Shown here piece after piece: positions 13,409-24,500 of a stretch of DNA of 64,000 nucleotides. This DNA is from Apricaphanius iberus (Eukaryota; Chordata; Actinopteri; Cyprinodontiformes; Aphaniidae). The DNA lies in assembly GCA_028564705.1 (NCBI GenBank), contig JAPXFQ010000804.1:3472001-3536000 (forward strand). Reading direction: 5' to 3'. Every line of letters begins with the position of its first letter. The first letter of the stretch is position 1. A model generated the notes under the pieces. That model saw only the letters and a program-made list of their open reading frames with translations, made no database searches and was not told the origin of the DNA. The position numbers and the translations under genes are program-made.

Positions 13409-15280
13409 TTTTATTTTATTTTTTTATTATTTTATTTTTAACGTGTCCTGTCTAGCAGTTTGCCACTCAGAATTGGTGTCTGAGTACCAAGTACAGGCCC
13501 AACAGATTTGCTGTAATACTCCAATTGATGTATATGTATTAAACAATCTTTATTAGTGATTACTGACGTTTCAATTTCCTGAAGTCATGGACACGAAACC
13601 GAGACAAGAAGGAAGAAAGGAAGAAGGTGAAGAAAAGAAACCAGACCAGCAGAGGCGCGAACCGATGACACAAGACAGGGAGGCAAACAAAGAACACAAG
13701 AAAACATGCCAGTCCTCCGCCTCTGCCGGATGGTAGAGAAGCGGAAAAACAAAACAAACAAAAACAACGAACTGAACACAACCAGACCAATAGTTCAGAT
13801 CAAGTAATAAAAACTAAGAATTACACATTCACTACACACAAGCATGGATAAATGAACACAATACTAATGTTTCTGGTAAGCTCCTGGTAAAAGCTAACTA
13901 ATGACGATAACCTCAGCTCAAGATATGTCCATCCACACCAATGTCCCCACACCTATATGTGTGTGCGAGCATGCAGGTCTCAATAAGGTTTCCCGATGCA
14001 AGTGATTGATAGCTGGTGTAAGGAACCGTCAATCCGTCCTACAGGAATCGACACAGACATGAAGGAGGCAGGAGATGCATGCATCCAGAGTCCCACAGAG
14101 CGCAGGAGCCGCAGGCGGATCAGCGCATGGCCGATCACCCACCAAGAGAGGAAGAGATGGAAGCCCCTGGGGAACACCAAAGAGCCGCGATGCTGGGGCC
14201 CGAGAGATCGCAGGGACGAGCCCACGGGCTCCGCCGGAAACCGGCTACGCCAGGACGGGCCCGGAACAGGACCGGGAGGCCACGGGGATCAGGGACACCC
14301 GCCCCCCAGCAGGGCCCCGACCAGGGACCCGCCGAGAGGAGTCCCCCGCACCGCCGCCGGGCAGGAGGCGCCCGCAGCCGACCGACGGACAATACACGCC
14401 ACCAACAACCCGCCCCCCAGGGAGCCACAGTAAAAGCCACAGTGGATATACGCCCTCCCCAGGCCGCGCCCAGCCAGCACCTGGACATCCAGATCTACCA
14501 GCTCCCGGGTCCAGATCCCACCCCATGCAGAGCGCCAAGATCTGGGGCCCAGCCAATACCGGACAGCCCCCCCAGATAAACCGACCAGGCAGTAGAAATC
14601 ATGGAACTGGCAGGAGCTTGGGCGCCGGGCACGGTCCCCACCGATCCACCGGACGGAACCAACCTACTTTACAACCCCGGCACCCCCATAAGAGGTGCCC
14701 CAGTCAATCCAAGGAGGATGTCGGCCCGAAACAGCGGCCGCCCGACACACGGGCCCACCCAGGACCAGCCAGGCATGCACCAGGACCGAGCCGGGCTGCA
14801 ACCGGGACCCCCGGCCCCAGGCATCGAGAGCCATCATCGACCAGCAGGCAGGAGCATCCATCACCGACGGGGAGTGACGGAGGGGAAGAAGATGCACCAG
14901 GCCAGAGGGCAGCCAAACACCCAACCTGACAAGTAGACATAGACAGACAGAGACACTCATACATACCCTCCCTCTCATGCGCACACATTCTTACATTTAC
15001 AGGACACACGAAAAAAGGACGCTGTACACTCATTCATACACCCCATACATACTCTATACTCCCAGGTCCAGGGACAGACGCCCTGATAGAGCACCCTGCC
15101 CCTGCACCCAGGAGACGGACCCCTTGCCCACCAGGACGAGGACAAGCAGACCGCCAAGGCCCCCATCCCGGCAAGAGCAGCCCACCAGCCTAGGTCCCCG
15201 ACCAGACGGCCTGATAATCTACCCGGGCTCCAACCCCTGATTGTCCAACGAACAGGGGTGTGGAAAGACCCCCAGCCTAC
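13409..15280 (-). mobile_element. Unnamed GC-rich retroposed element nested in the L2 LINE
   Basis: An 1872-bp insertion bounded by perfect 14-bp target-site duplications. It begins on the + strand with a T/AT-rich tract (13409-13440), the reverse complement of an A-rich tail, so it was retroposed on the minus strand. Its other (5') end is unusually GC-rich: 13980-15240 contrasts sharply with the AT-rich surroundings. No reverse transcriptase, endonuclease or other recognisable protein is encoded. Several long frames on both strands here are a side effect of high GC. Its A-tail-proximal sequence recurs near 3580-3690. It could be a LINE deletion derivative keeping only 5' and 3' untranslated parts, or a SINE-like or composite retroposon. 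I cannot name the family. Confidence 0.8.
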
Positions 15281-15294
15281 AACCTACAATTCTT
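15281..15294 (+). repeat. Target-site duplication, right copy (nested insertion)
   Basis: Second perfect copy of aacctacaattctt. Removing the insert and one copy restores an uninterrupted frame from SNYRPISNLQF into [13 protein letters not shown], which fixes the insertion boundaries. Confidence 0.9.
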
Positions 15295-16264
15295 AGGAAC
15301 AGTCCTAGAGAAAGTAGTATATCAACAGCTCACTTACTTTCTGCTATCTAACAATGTGTTTTATACTTTCCAGTCAGGCTTTAGGCCCCACCACAGCACT
15401 GAGACAGCTCTGATCAAGGTAACAAATGTTATCCGCATGAACACCAACGCAGGCAAAGTCTCAGTTTTAGTTCTGCTGGACCTGAGTGCTGCCTTTGACA
15501 CAGTGGACCATGGGATCTTACTTCACAGGTTAGAATACTAGATGGGAATCTCTGGTACTGCTCTAAACTGGTTCAAGTCCTATCTCAAGGACACAACGTA
15601 CTTTGTCCAAATTGGCAACTGTGTCTCGGACAAAATTCCCATGACCTGTGGAGTCCCCCAGGGGTCAATCTTGGGACCACTTTTCTAAACGAGCTGTTAG
15701 ACAGCTGCTGTACATCCAGAACGCTGTTGCTCGAGTCCTGACAAGAACCAGGAAATACGACCATATTAGTCCAGTGCTCCGGTCTCTGCACTGGGTTCTT
15801 GTCGCTCAGAGAATAGAATTTAAAACAGCTCTGCTTGTGTACAAGTCTTTTCATGGTTCGGCACCAAATTACATCTCTGACATGTTAGAGACATATGAAC
15901 CATCTCAGGCCCTGAGAACTTCAGGGAGGGGTCTCCTGGTGGTTCCCAGAGTCAACAATAAACATTGTGAGGCTTCATTTCAGTTTCAGGCAGCTAAAAT
16001 CTGGAACAGTCTTCATGAGGATGTGAGACAAGCCTCAACTCTAACAATGTTTAAATCCAGACTGAAAACAGTTATTTTTACCCGTGCTTATGACAATTGA
16101 AAGTATTTTATCTGCACTATTGCTTTTTATTGTAATTAATTATTTTTATCTTTTTGAGATAAGTTGGTGTTTTTATGTTTATTTGTGTTCTTAATTTATT
16201 TAATTGTGAAGCACTTTGAATTGCCTTGTGTATGAATTGTGCTCTATAAATAAACTTGCTTGCT
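15295..16264 (+). mobile_element. L2-type LINE, 3' part (RT remnant, C-terminus and tail)
   Basis: Continuation of the LINE interrupted at 13408. It starts with [13 protein letters not shown] and [18 protein letters not shown], followed by the RT block [19 protein letters not shown]. It then runs to the end of the RT palm, CGVPQGSILGPLF (about 15645-15685), and jumps directly to the C-terminal region KRAVRQLLYIQNAVARVLTR. The block that should hold the catalytic YADD motif is missing. The 3' untranslated tail ends with ctctataaataaacttgctt (16244-16263), typical of L2-group LINEs in fish. TAG at 15539-15541 interrupts the frame where the family normally has Trp (from memory). Confidence 0.85.
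15648..16100 (+). pseudogene. L2-type LINE ORF2 C-terminal fragment
   Basis: From about 15688 the frame encodes the conserved C-terminal domain of L2-like ORF2: NAVARVLTRTRK, SLHWVLVAQRIEFKTALLVYKS, PNYISDML, SGRGLLVVPRV and IWNSLHEDVR. It ends in KSRLKTVIFTRAYDN and a TGA just before the 3' tail. The first ~13 codons are out-of-frame RT sequence from before the internal deletion, so the nominal start is not real. Only a fossil protein piece is left. Confidence 0.8.
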
Positions 16265-16269
16265 TAAAT

Positions 16270-18415
16270 ACAAGTAACATTGGAACTATCTTGAATTGTA
16301 TCATTTCTTTCAAATCAATAACAAATCAGCTGTAGATTCAAATGGATTTCAAGCTAAATTCAATCAACAAATGGATATAAAAATAATAAAAAAATGTTGC
16401 ACCAAATGTATATAGCTAAACCTAAAATGTCTACATTGAGAAGTGTAACCAAAGTCAAAAGTTTTTATTTACGTGCACAAACTTGGCCAATAATGCTCAT
16501 AATAATCACAATTACTTTATCAAAGGAAATCAAAAACTTAAAATAGGTAGATCATTGCAAGGTGCTTCATTAAAAAATATTGTGGCGTTTCAGTAAGCTG
16601 TTGCAAAAACTAATGGTACAATGTCTTTTCACACCCCTAAAATGTATTTATCCAAGCACATGCTCCTAACTGTAATCAGATTTTCATCAAACCGAAAACA
16701 AAACATATTATTGGTCAAAAAGTTATTTTGACAATGTTTGACCTAAGAATGGGCCACTCACTACACAAAACAAGATGAAAGCATGTTTTTATTGGTTGTC
16801 TAGATCCGAAAGTCTATTGCCGCAAAGGTGAAGAAAAGCATGTCAAGGCTTTCAGTCAAATATATTTTTTATGCAAAGCTGATATGAAATTAAAATAAAA
16901 AAATATATAATACATCTTGCTATATTTGTGTCATTGGGTAATAATTGTTTACCTTACCCATCCTTGAGATAGATAATCTCATTGGAAAGAGGAGGATTAA
17001 GAATTTGAGGTATATATATACTGTAAGTCTGACTTTTTGCTCAAGCAGATTGGCAACAATTGATAAAGATAGAAGCTGAAATACAGAGACGTAAATAGCT
17101 GAGCTTTGCTGATAAAAATGCTTCTCAGACTCAGTCAGAAGAATCAAACTTGCACACAGCCAGGTCTGGAAGTTTGCCTGCAATGCCCTGAAAGAATACG
17201 TGAGTTTGTGTGTAGGTTTGTGTGTTCAAACCTGTTAGTTTGTTTGTAGTTCGGATCTATTGCTCAGTACACAAGCACGAATACATCTTTGTTTGCTGCC
17301 GTGTGTGCACAGTGTCAATCGTAGACATTTCCTGCAGTGTGCATATGTCTTTGTGTCTCTGCGTACTAAATGAAATGCGACAATCAAAGCAGCACAGGGA
17401 GGTGAGGTAGAAAAGGAAAACTGAAGTTAATGCACTGCACAAGCTTGTTTTCAAACTGAAAGTGATACAGGTGGAATATATCTAAATGAACCAGATCAGC
17501 AGGTGGCTGATTTGTGGTGATGGAAGACGGAAGAAGGAGAAATGAAGGTGAATGCTGAAAAGAGAAAAGAAAGGCTGAGAAGAGTCCAAACCGATAGCGT
17601 GTTGAGTTTGAATCTGCACGCGCACAGATGAGGCAAGCTCGGATGTGTCTGTGTGAAATCAAAGTACCGGTGACTTGCAGGTAGAATTTTCTATCTTTAC
17701 CTGTGCCAGTCTGATCCGTCAGCCTTCTGCTTGGAGAAGATACAGCACCGTGCCTCACTGTCTCTGTCAGGACAGAGAACACTGCTATCAGATGGCATTT
17801 ATGATGAGAACATTCACAGCAAAGCTTGTGGCAAGATGATTACTGGCAAGTTTTTGCACTATCATTGTTACAAATCTGGACCAGTTGAGAAGTTACTATT
17901 TTCAGTTTTAAAAGCCTATGTCTTCTGCAGCAACCGGCCATGATAAACAATTTATTCGTTTTGTTTGTGGCAGATGTTCTGAAAGCAAGCAGAAAGGTTT
18001 GGTTCTGTGCAAGGACGAGCAGCAGTAAAGAAGCAGAAGATGAATAATAAGATATTATTTACACCTGTGTTTAACAAGGTGTGCTGCTACATTTGCAGTT
18101 CTTGCTTGGTTTCAAAGCCAGGTCTTCCATCTGTTTTGTACAGAATTTGTTTATATATATATATATATATATATATTTATAATCATTATTATTAAAGGAG
18201 CCCTTATTCATAAGTAACCATTTCATTTTCACAAATAAGCAACCATCATTGTGGTTGAGATCTAGATCATCTTTCTAAATATCTATTTTAAGTTGATTGT
18301 AAATATTTTTTATCTCTCTCTGGCAACAATAGACATTGCAGCTGAACATTAACATTTATCCCACCATACTGGCAAATAAACTTTATATTTATTTGCCATA
18401 AAAATGCATAATTAT
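16270..18415. other. Non-coding DNA, TA microsatellite
   Basis: No exon or named repeat is recognised in these 2.1 kb. A (TA)n tract lies at 18152-18176. The frames at 17384-17782 (- strand) and 17731-17943 (+ strand) show no domain or splice support. Confidence 0.5.
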
Positions 18416-18418
18416 TAG

Positions 18419-18697
18419 GGCTGCAGAAAGGGTTAATCCATATTCCAAAGTGTCATTGGGTGAGACCTGTGGTACACCCTGGATAGGATACTGGTCCATC
18501 ACAGGGAAACCAAGAAACACACACTCAAACCTAAGAGTTATTTAGAGATCCCAATTACTTAAGGAGTCTTTTTTGTCAATCATGGGAGGAATCCAGAATG
18601 TCCAGAGAGAACGTAAAGTATGTGCAGACACACCCTACCTGGGGGTTTGAACCTTCTTGTTGTGAGGCGACAGTGCCACAAACTGCTCCACCTTGCA
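18419..18697 (-). mobile_element. Degraded tRNA-headed SINE, reverse orientation
   Basis: Read on the minus strand, this begins ggtggagcagtttgtggcac, then cctcacaacaagaaggttcaaaccc, continues with a ctctctggacattctgg block, and ends with ccagggtgtaccacaggtct. The order matches the fresh SINE at 40933-41295 (ggtggcgcagtggtt, gcagcaagaaggtcgtgggttcg, ctctccgggtactccgg, cagggtgtaccctgcct). It is much more diverged and its GATG tail is lost. Confidence 0.7.
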
Positions 18698-18794
18698 GTT
18701 CTCAAGACTTTTTGACTCATAAAAGTAAATATTTTGGTCCCTACCTTTTTTTGTAAATAAGTTCTTTCTTAGCGCAGGACTGAAGCTGTTTAAA

Positions 18795-19862
18795 ATAATG
18801 GTTGTGAGAGGAACCTGCTGGTGGACACCGGCGGTAAGGGGTGCTGTTAAGCTGAAGAAGGAGTCCTATCGGGCCTTCTTGGCCTTTGGGACTCCGGAAG
18901 CAGCTGATAGGTACTGGCAGGCCAAGTGGAGTGTGGCTCAGATGGTCGCTGAGGCCAAAACTTGGGCGTGGGAGGAGTTTGGAGAGACCATGGAGAATGG
19001 CCTCCGTATGGCTTTGAAGCGATTCTGGTCCCACCATCCGGTCCCTGGTCCCTGTATGACCGGTGTCACAGTTTGGTTTGTATGGCCGGCAGTGAGTCGA
19101 CTTCGTTTCCAGTGAGAATTGGACTCCGACAAGGTTGCCCTTTGTCACTGATCCTGTTGATTACATTCATGGACAGGATTTCTATGCGCAGCAAAGGTGT
19201 TGACGGGTACCATTTTGGTGGCCTCAGGATCGTGTCTCTGCTTTTCGCAGATGATGTGGTCCTGTTGGCTTCATCTGAACGTGACCTACAGCTTTCGCTG
19301 GAGCGGTTCGCAGTCGAGTGTGAAGCGGCTAGGATGAGGATAGCCACCGCCAAATCTGAGAACATCATCTTGAGCCAGAAAAGGCTAGGGTGCATTCTTC
19401 GGGTCGGGGATGGGGTCCTTCCTCAAGTGGAGGAGTTTAGGTATCTGGGGGTCTTGTTCATGAATGAGGGAAAAATTGAGCGGGAGATCGATAGACGGAT
19501 TGGTAAAGCGTCTGCAGTTATGCAGGCGCTGTACTGGTCTGTTGTGGTGAAGAGATAGCTGAGCCAAAAGACAAAGCTATCAATTTACCGGTCGATCTAC
19601 GTTCCTACCCTAATCTATGGTCACGAACTCTGGGTAGTGACCGAAAGAACAAGATCACGGATACAGGCGGCTGAAATGAGTTTCCTCTGTAGAGTGGCTG
19701 GGAGGAACTATGTCTCCCGGCTTGCTTGGGAACGCCTCGGAATTCCCCCCGAGGAGCTGGCCCAAGTGGCCGGGGAGACGGAAGTCTGGGTCTCCTTGCT
19801 TAAGCTACTGCCCCCGACCCCGGATAAGCGGAAGAAGACAGATGGATGGATGGATGGATGGG
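18795..19862 (+). mobile_element. Rex3-like (RTE-type) LINE, deleted and truncated
   Basis: A non-LTR retrotransposon remnant reads, in order, KLKKESYRAFLAFGTPEAAD, then IGLRQGCPLSLILLITFMDR and the catalytic palm block SLLFADDVVLLASS (about 19238-19279). These are followed by EFRYLGVLF, DRRIGKASAVMQALY, LSIYRSIYVPTLIYGHELWV, RTRSRIQAAEMSFL and a last block RLAWERLGIPPEELAQVAGE. It ends in a GATG repeat (19841-19860). The region around ggttgccctttgtcactg resembles, from memory, the conserved site used to recognise Rex3. Defects: 5' truncation, a frameshift near 19030-19110 with RT sequence missing, an in-frame TAG at 19556-19558, and loss of about 75 residues between RRVAG-like and YVSRLAW blocks near 19705. 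It is inactive. Confidence 0.85.
18962..19558 (+). pseudogene. Rex3-like reverse transcriptase fragment
   Basis: This 198-codon frame holds the RT palm and thumb of the Rex3-like LINE, with FADD as the catalytic aspartate pair. Frame use is genuine from about 19045 (SLYDRCHSLVCMAGS) to VVVKR and the TAG. The first ~28 codons are shifted relative to the upstream KRFW-type segment. The stop lies where related proteins continue with ELSRK-like residues. The missing N-terminal endonuclease and the stop make it a pseudogene. Confidence 0.8.
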
Positions 19863-19864
19863 CT

Positions 19865-20535
19865 GTGAGAAGAACTATATTCATATTTAGCCCACTAAAT
19901 GGGAAGCAAAAGCCAACTTTTTCCCATAAAATGCAGGAATAACAATTCATGCAAGTTTGACATATTTCTTGCCAACAGTTAAAGACATTAAAACCTGTCC
20001 TCTTCAGCACTAATATTGCTAGATTAATTTAATAACCTTTTATTACAAACAAGCAATTTTAGCGAATTCTCCTGCATTTCCAACTAGCTGCACCAGAAAA
20101 AAAAGGAGTTACACATTAAACCAGTATTTCTTAACACTATCTGATATTAGAAGACTAACCGTGTTTAAAACTGAGTCGGAAAAGGCTTTTATGGATTTAG
20201 CAGAAAATATTGATTTTGATCATAGCTCTATGTGGGCCTATTGACCGGCTTAAGCTCAGTGACAGGTCACAAACAAACAGCAGAAGGATAGGAGTCTGAA
20301 CTCGTGTTTTCTATTTATAATCCAACCGTTTTAATTAGTCAAGAAACTAAAAGTGTTTGTGCTTTCTTTGGTCTTAAACCAGGAAGATTAAAATAGAACC
20401 TTACTCCAGAGGAATAAAGTTTGTCATGTTCCAGAACCAGTGCTGGTAGTATAGCTGCTCAGTTAAGGAAACAATCACAGTTATCTTGGTCTAGATTAAA
20501 TTCACTATTACTTAAAGCAATAAGTGCAACACTAT
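19865..20535. other. Non-coding DNA, nothing recognised
   Basis: AT-rich, with no exon, RNA gene or clear transposon end. Confidence 0.5.
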
Positions 20536-20540
20536 GAATA

Positions 20541-20878
20541 GACCAAAAGTTTGGACACACCTTCTCATTAAATGAGTTTCCTTACTTTTCATGACTGCAT
20601 TGTAGATTCTCTATTAAGTGCATTAAAACCATGAATGAACACATAATGTATGGAATTACTGTATGTACTTAAATAAAAAAAGGGTGACATAACTGAATAC
20701 ATGTGTTACTGTATATTTTAGATTACTCAATGTAGCCACCCTTTGCTCTGATTAGTGTTTGCATTCTGTTTGGCTTCAAGAGGTAGTCACCCGAAATGGT
20801 TTTCCAACAGTCTTGAAGAAGTTCCCAGAGATGCTTAGTACTTATTGGCCCTTTTGCCTTCACTCTGCGGTAGAAGGT
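20541..20878 (-). mobile_element. Tc1-like transposon end with transposase C-terminus
   Basis: The left part, with tttggacacaccttctcatt near 20550, matches the terminal repeat of a common teleost Tc1-like family. Further in, the minus strand encodes AKGPISTKHLWELLQDCWKT followed by ISGDYLL and IRAKGGYIE (about 20725-20875), recognisable as the last residues of a Tc1 transposase. The DDE catalytic core is absent because the similarity stops at about 20878, where unrelated G-rich sequence begins. No right-hand terminal repeat is seen. Confidence 0.75.
20723..20878 (-). pseudogene. Tc1-like transposase, C-terminal remnant
   Basis: About 50 codons in the 3' part of a minus-strand frame match the C-terminus of teleost Tc1 transposases (HLWELLQDCWKT, RAKGGY). 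The upstream part of the open frame (20879-20989) is unrelated sequence, so only this segment is transposase-derived. Function is not possible without the DDE domain. Confidence 0.7.
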
Positions 20879-21590
20879 GACAATTTTTCGGGATTCCCAC
20901 GAGTCACGAGATTCCTGCAGGATTCCCGCGGGACGGGAGTCAATTTCACTGTTGGTAACGTGATCGGGACGGGACAGGAAATAATCCACGGGATCGGACG
21001 GTAAACCGGAAATTATAATTTAAAAATGTTTTTTTTTTTTACATTTATCTTGTCAGATATCAGGGAATTAGCTTTAAAAAATGACATTGCGATGCGGTGC
21101 CAATGTGTGTGGTTATTAACTCCGCTGCAAAATGCAATGCCATCGGGGCTACTACACTGCACGCACCAAAACTGAAACTGCTACGTTGTTGCTACACCAC
21201 CTGGATAAACTGGTAGGAATATGATATCCTACTGAAAATGCGTGTATCTTAATAGTTGGGTAGTTAGACGAATCGAGTCCATTCATGACGTGGTATTAGA
21301 CTATGGTGGTGATTAGCTATTAGACAGATTTTAGTTTAGTTTATGCTTAGTTTAGACAAACTAAACTTAACTGAGACGAAATAACAGATGTAAAATATAA
21401 AATTACCAAAAAAATAAAATTTCAAGTAAAAAATTAATCTTTTTTGGTTAATTTGTTGCAGATTTTCCCCATTTTGAGTATCGGTTCATGGTGTCGGTTA
21501 AGTTTAACCGATACCGACACCAGTACATTAGGCAGTATCGGGGCCGATACCCGATACGAGTATCAGTATTGGTGCAGACTCTAGAATATA
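20879..21590. mobile_element. Probable hAT-like element fragments
   Basis: This directly abuts the truncated Tc1 fragment. It begins with repeated cgggattccc, cgggacggga and tcgggacggg motifs (20890-21003). It ends with a cluster of gtatcggt, accgataccgac and tatcggggccgatacccgat (21477-21572), the TATCGG-rich end typical of teleost hAT-type non-autonomous elements. I could not define exact terminal repeats or an 8-bp duplication, so this may be two separate fragments. Confidence 0.4.
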
Positions 21591-21594
21591 TGAC

Positions 21595-24500
21595 CATTCT
21601 AAACAAGATATGTAAAGATAATGATGAACATTTTTGGGGGGATTGAGGTTGCTTTTGTGAAGGTAGGTAAAAAAGTTGTTATTGAACAACTGGCTACATT
21701 TTAATAATTAGGCTACTTAGTCCTACCTTGCTATGATGGATGTGCATCACTAGTATATAGCACTGGAACCAGTTTGGTTGAAAGCCTAACACATGTCCTC
21801 TGTCTGAGTCGCCTAAATCTATTTTAAGCGTAAGCAGAATTGCTTTTGTAGGAAGTTTTTATTCTCCATTCACATAAAGTGCATTATCCAGACTTACAGA
21901 GCTCGCACAATTATTAGGGAAATGGCATTTGGGATTAATTTGTAGTCTACAATGTTATCAAAGCTCAAACCTGTTTAACACAAAAATTGTTACGCTCTGT
22001 CTTTTTCAAAGAAAGATAGGTGTTTCTGTAATTATCACACTGCAGCAGCATGCTGACTTATAGAATAAAGAAACTCCCATAACTTCTCAACAGGTCTTAA
22101 ATTAGCTGAGGTGAGGGGGGGCGGGGGTGGGGGGGTCATTGTTGAAGCTGCTGCTGCTGTCTTGTTAGGAGTTGGAATACTAAAATCCATGTGACTGAGG
22201 TTGGATACAGGTTAAAGGCTTTCTCAAAGGGAAGCAGTGGACTGGTATACTCCAGTATCTTCCAGGACGTAGCTTCAGGTTTTCGAGGTGCTTTAACCTC
22301 ATAGCTGGACTATTTGAAAGAGTTTCACAGTCTGCAGTTTGTATCTCACAGGTTCATTAAAAAGAGAGAACCAACAGCTATTCTATGAAGGAAATACCAC
22401 CTTAAGTAGTCCCAAGAACCCAGTTAGTAACTGTTGGGATCATCATTTGTCAGACGTGAATCTTTTGTTTATATCTTTTTGGTGTTCTGCATGTAATGAA
22501 CTATTTTTTTCATACAGCTATCACAAAACTCTGACATATTGTACTAATGAGCACAAATGGTCCCAGCTCTGTCTGCAAACTGTTTTCATCTTACATCCTC
22601 CTTTCTCCACAAAATGTTCTATGTTTTGTCTGCAAACCAACTTCTACGCCTCCTCTGGCAGTCACTTGTTGCTGTTATAATAAATCCACCTCTCCTCTTT
22701 ATTCACAAGCAAAAAGGTCAAACAGTCTCTTGATGGGAACATATTGACCTATTAAGTTACCTCTAAGTATTTATTCAGAATAATGCATGTCCTTTGGGAA
22801 CATTCCATTCGAATAATCACATCAAGAGGGGTCCTGTTAGGCTTCAGAACCTCTTATTACTATTAGCAGGGATCTATATTATTTATAACCAAGCTGAGGA
22901 TTATCACCCTGTGTGTTTTCCCCTTATGGACTTTATGGAGCCTCTAGCCAGTGATGAATGGAGTCGCTTTTAGCCTCCCGTCAGTCTCTGAGTGTGTTTT
23001 CTTTTCATTTTTACTGCAGTGTAACTGGGTTCCTCCTACAAGGATGGTTTGAGTATGATTTATGGACTCTGCTCTGATCCCTGCCCCACAAATGACTATT
23101 GTAAACTGGCGGGAAGTCAAAGGTCAGGACTATCTCTGCTGTTGAGATGTAACATGATGTTTCTGCTCATTTCATGTATGGTTTTGTTGATCAAAGCCAT
23201 TCTCACATGTAGTTCCAAGGTCCCCTTTTCAGACATTTAATAAACAACATATGATTACAGATGTGTTTTCAAGTCTCAAGATACTCCAGGTTACTTAGGC
23301 CAGAAAATGCATCTAAACAGTGCATGGAGCTGGCAAGACACAATGAAGCTTTAAAAAAAACATAATTCTGTGGGTTTACATGCTTAAACAGAAGCCCAGA
23401 TTAATGCCTTATTCCGATAAAATTTGACATTTGACAAACATATACCTTGGTCCGTCTATGGTCAGTGTTGTTGTCGACAATTTATTTGCTCATTGTACAT
23501 ATCTTGCTGTTCTCCATCTGCTTCACCACTGACATGTGTTTAATAGCTGTTTGACGCTATAGTAGGCCAACTGAAAGAATGTCAACACAAAACACCTAGC
23601 GTTGCAGAGTCGAACAAAGTTCATTCAATAATTTTCTTACTTTCTTTACTTTTTTTCTTACTTTTCTTTTCTTACTGAGTCTGAAACTCAGATAAAGGCT
23701 TACATTCTGGTTATCATATTAGCTTTATTATTGCCATAACTTGATTTAAATGCAAATGTTAATGCAATAGATGTATTATAAAACAATTATCATTAAATTG
23801 AAATGGATGGATGGGTAAATCATTGCACAGTAAAAAGTTATGTGATTTGTGGACATTAGGTAAACATTTTTGAAAATCTGCGCGAGAGAAACTTTTATAT
23901 CATTGACATAAAAAATTCAGTGATGTTTTTTGTTAATTTTCTTTTACTTTAAATTCTATTTAACTGGGCAAAACAATCCGAAACCATATGCACTTCAAGC
24001 CCTAAATTTGTAACAACCTTAATCTGTACTTGACTCTAGTTGGCAAAATAGGACAAAAAGAATGAAATCAAATCAAAAATGTTTTTTGACCTAAATGAAC
24101 AGTTGTATTATTTTGTTCTACGTAGGGAACTTGTGTTAAAGTCATATATTTGACTTTAACTTTTCTCTTTTTTTCAGTTTTTACAACCCCTAATGCTTCT
24201 GTTCGTATAAATAATTTTTTGTTTAAAACAAATAGCTACCTTTTGCTGTCCCTTGAACATCTTTCATAAATTAACCCTCCATATGCATCTCTCTAGATTT
24301 TTTACATTTATTTTAGTCATGAAGACAGAGCACACGGAATATTCAAAAAACAAAACGAATGAGTTTGAGTGCATCCTGCTTTAATTCTGCTGCAGTAGCT
24401 CAAGATGTCTCTACATGGTCTTAGTTACATACTGTAACTATGACGATTAACATGTGTATGGCTTTCAGTGAGGTTTTTTTTGAAAATCAGACCTATATTT

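Noticed and set aside
14075..14929. 284-codon open frame, the longest in the window, plus several overlapping frames on both strands
   Set aside because: It lies in the GC-rich part of the nested retroposon. Overlapping long frames in several registers on both strands are expected where TA-containing stops are rare. The composition is P/R/G/A-rich low complexity with no domain.
17384..17782. 132-codon minus-strand frame
   Set aside because: No motif, overlapping opposite-strand frames, and no splice-site pairing; treated as chance.
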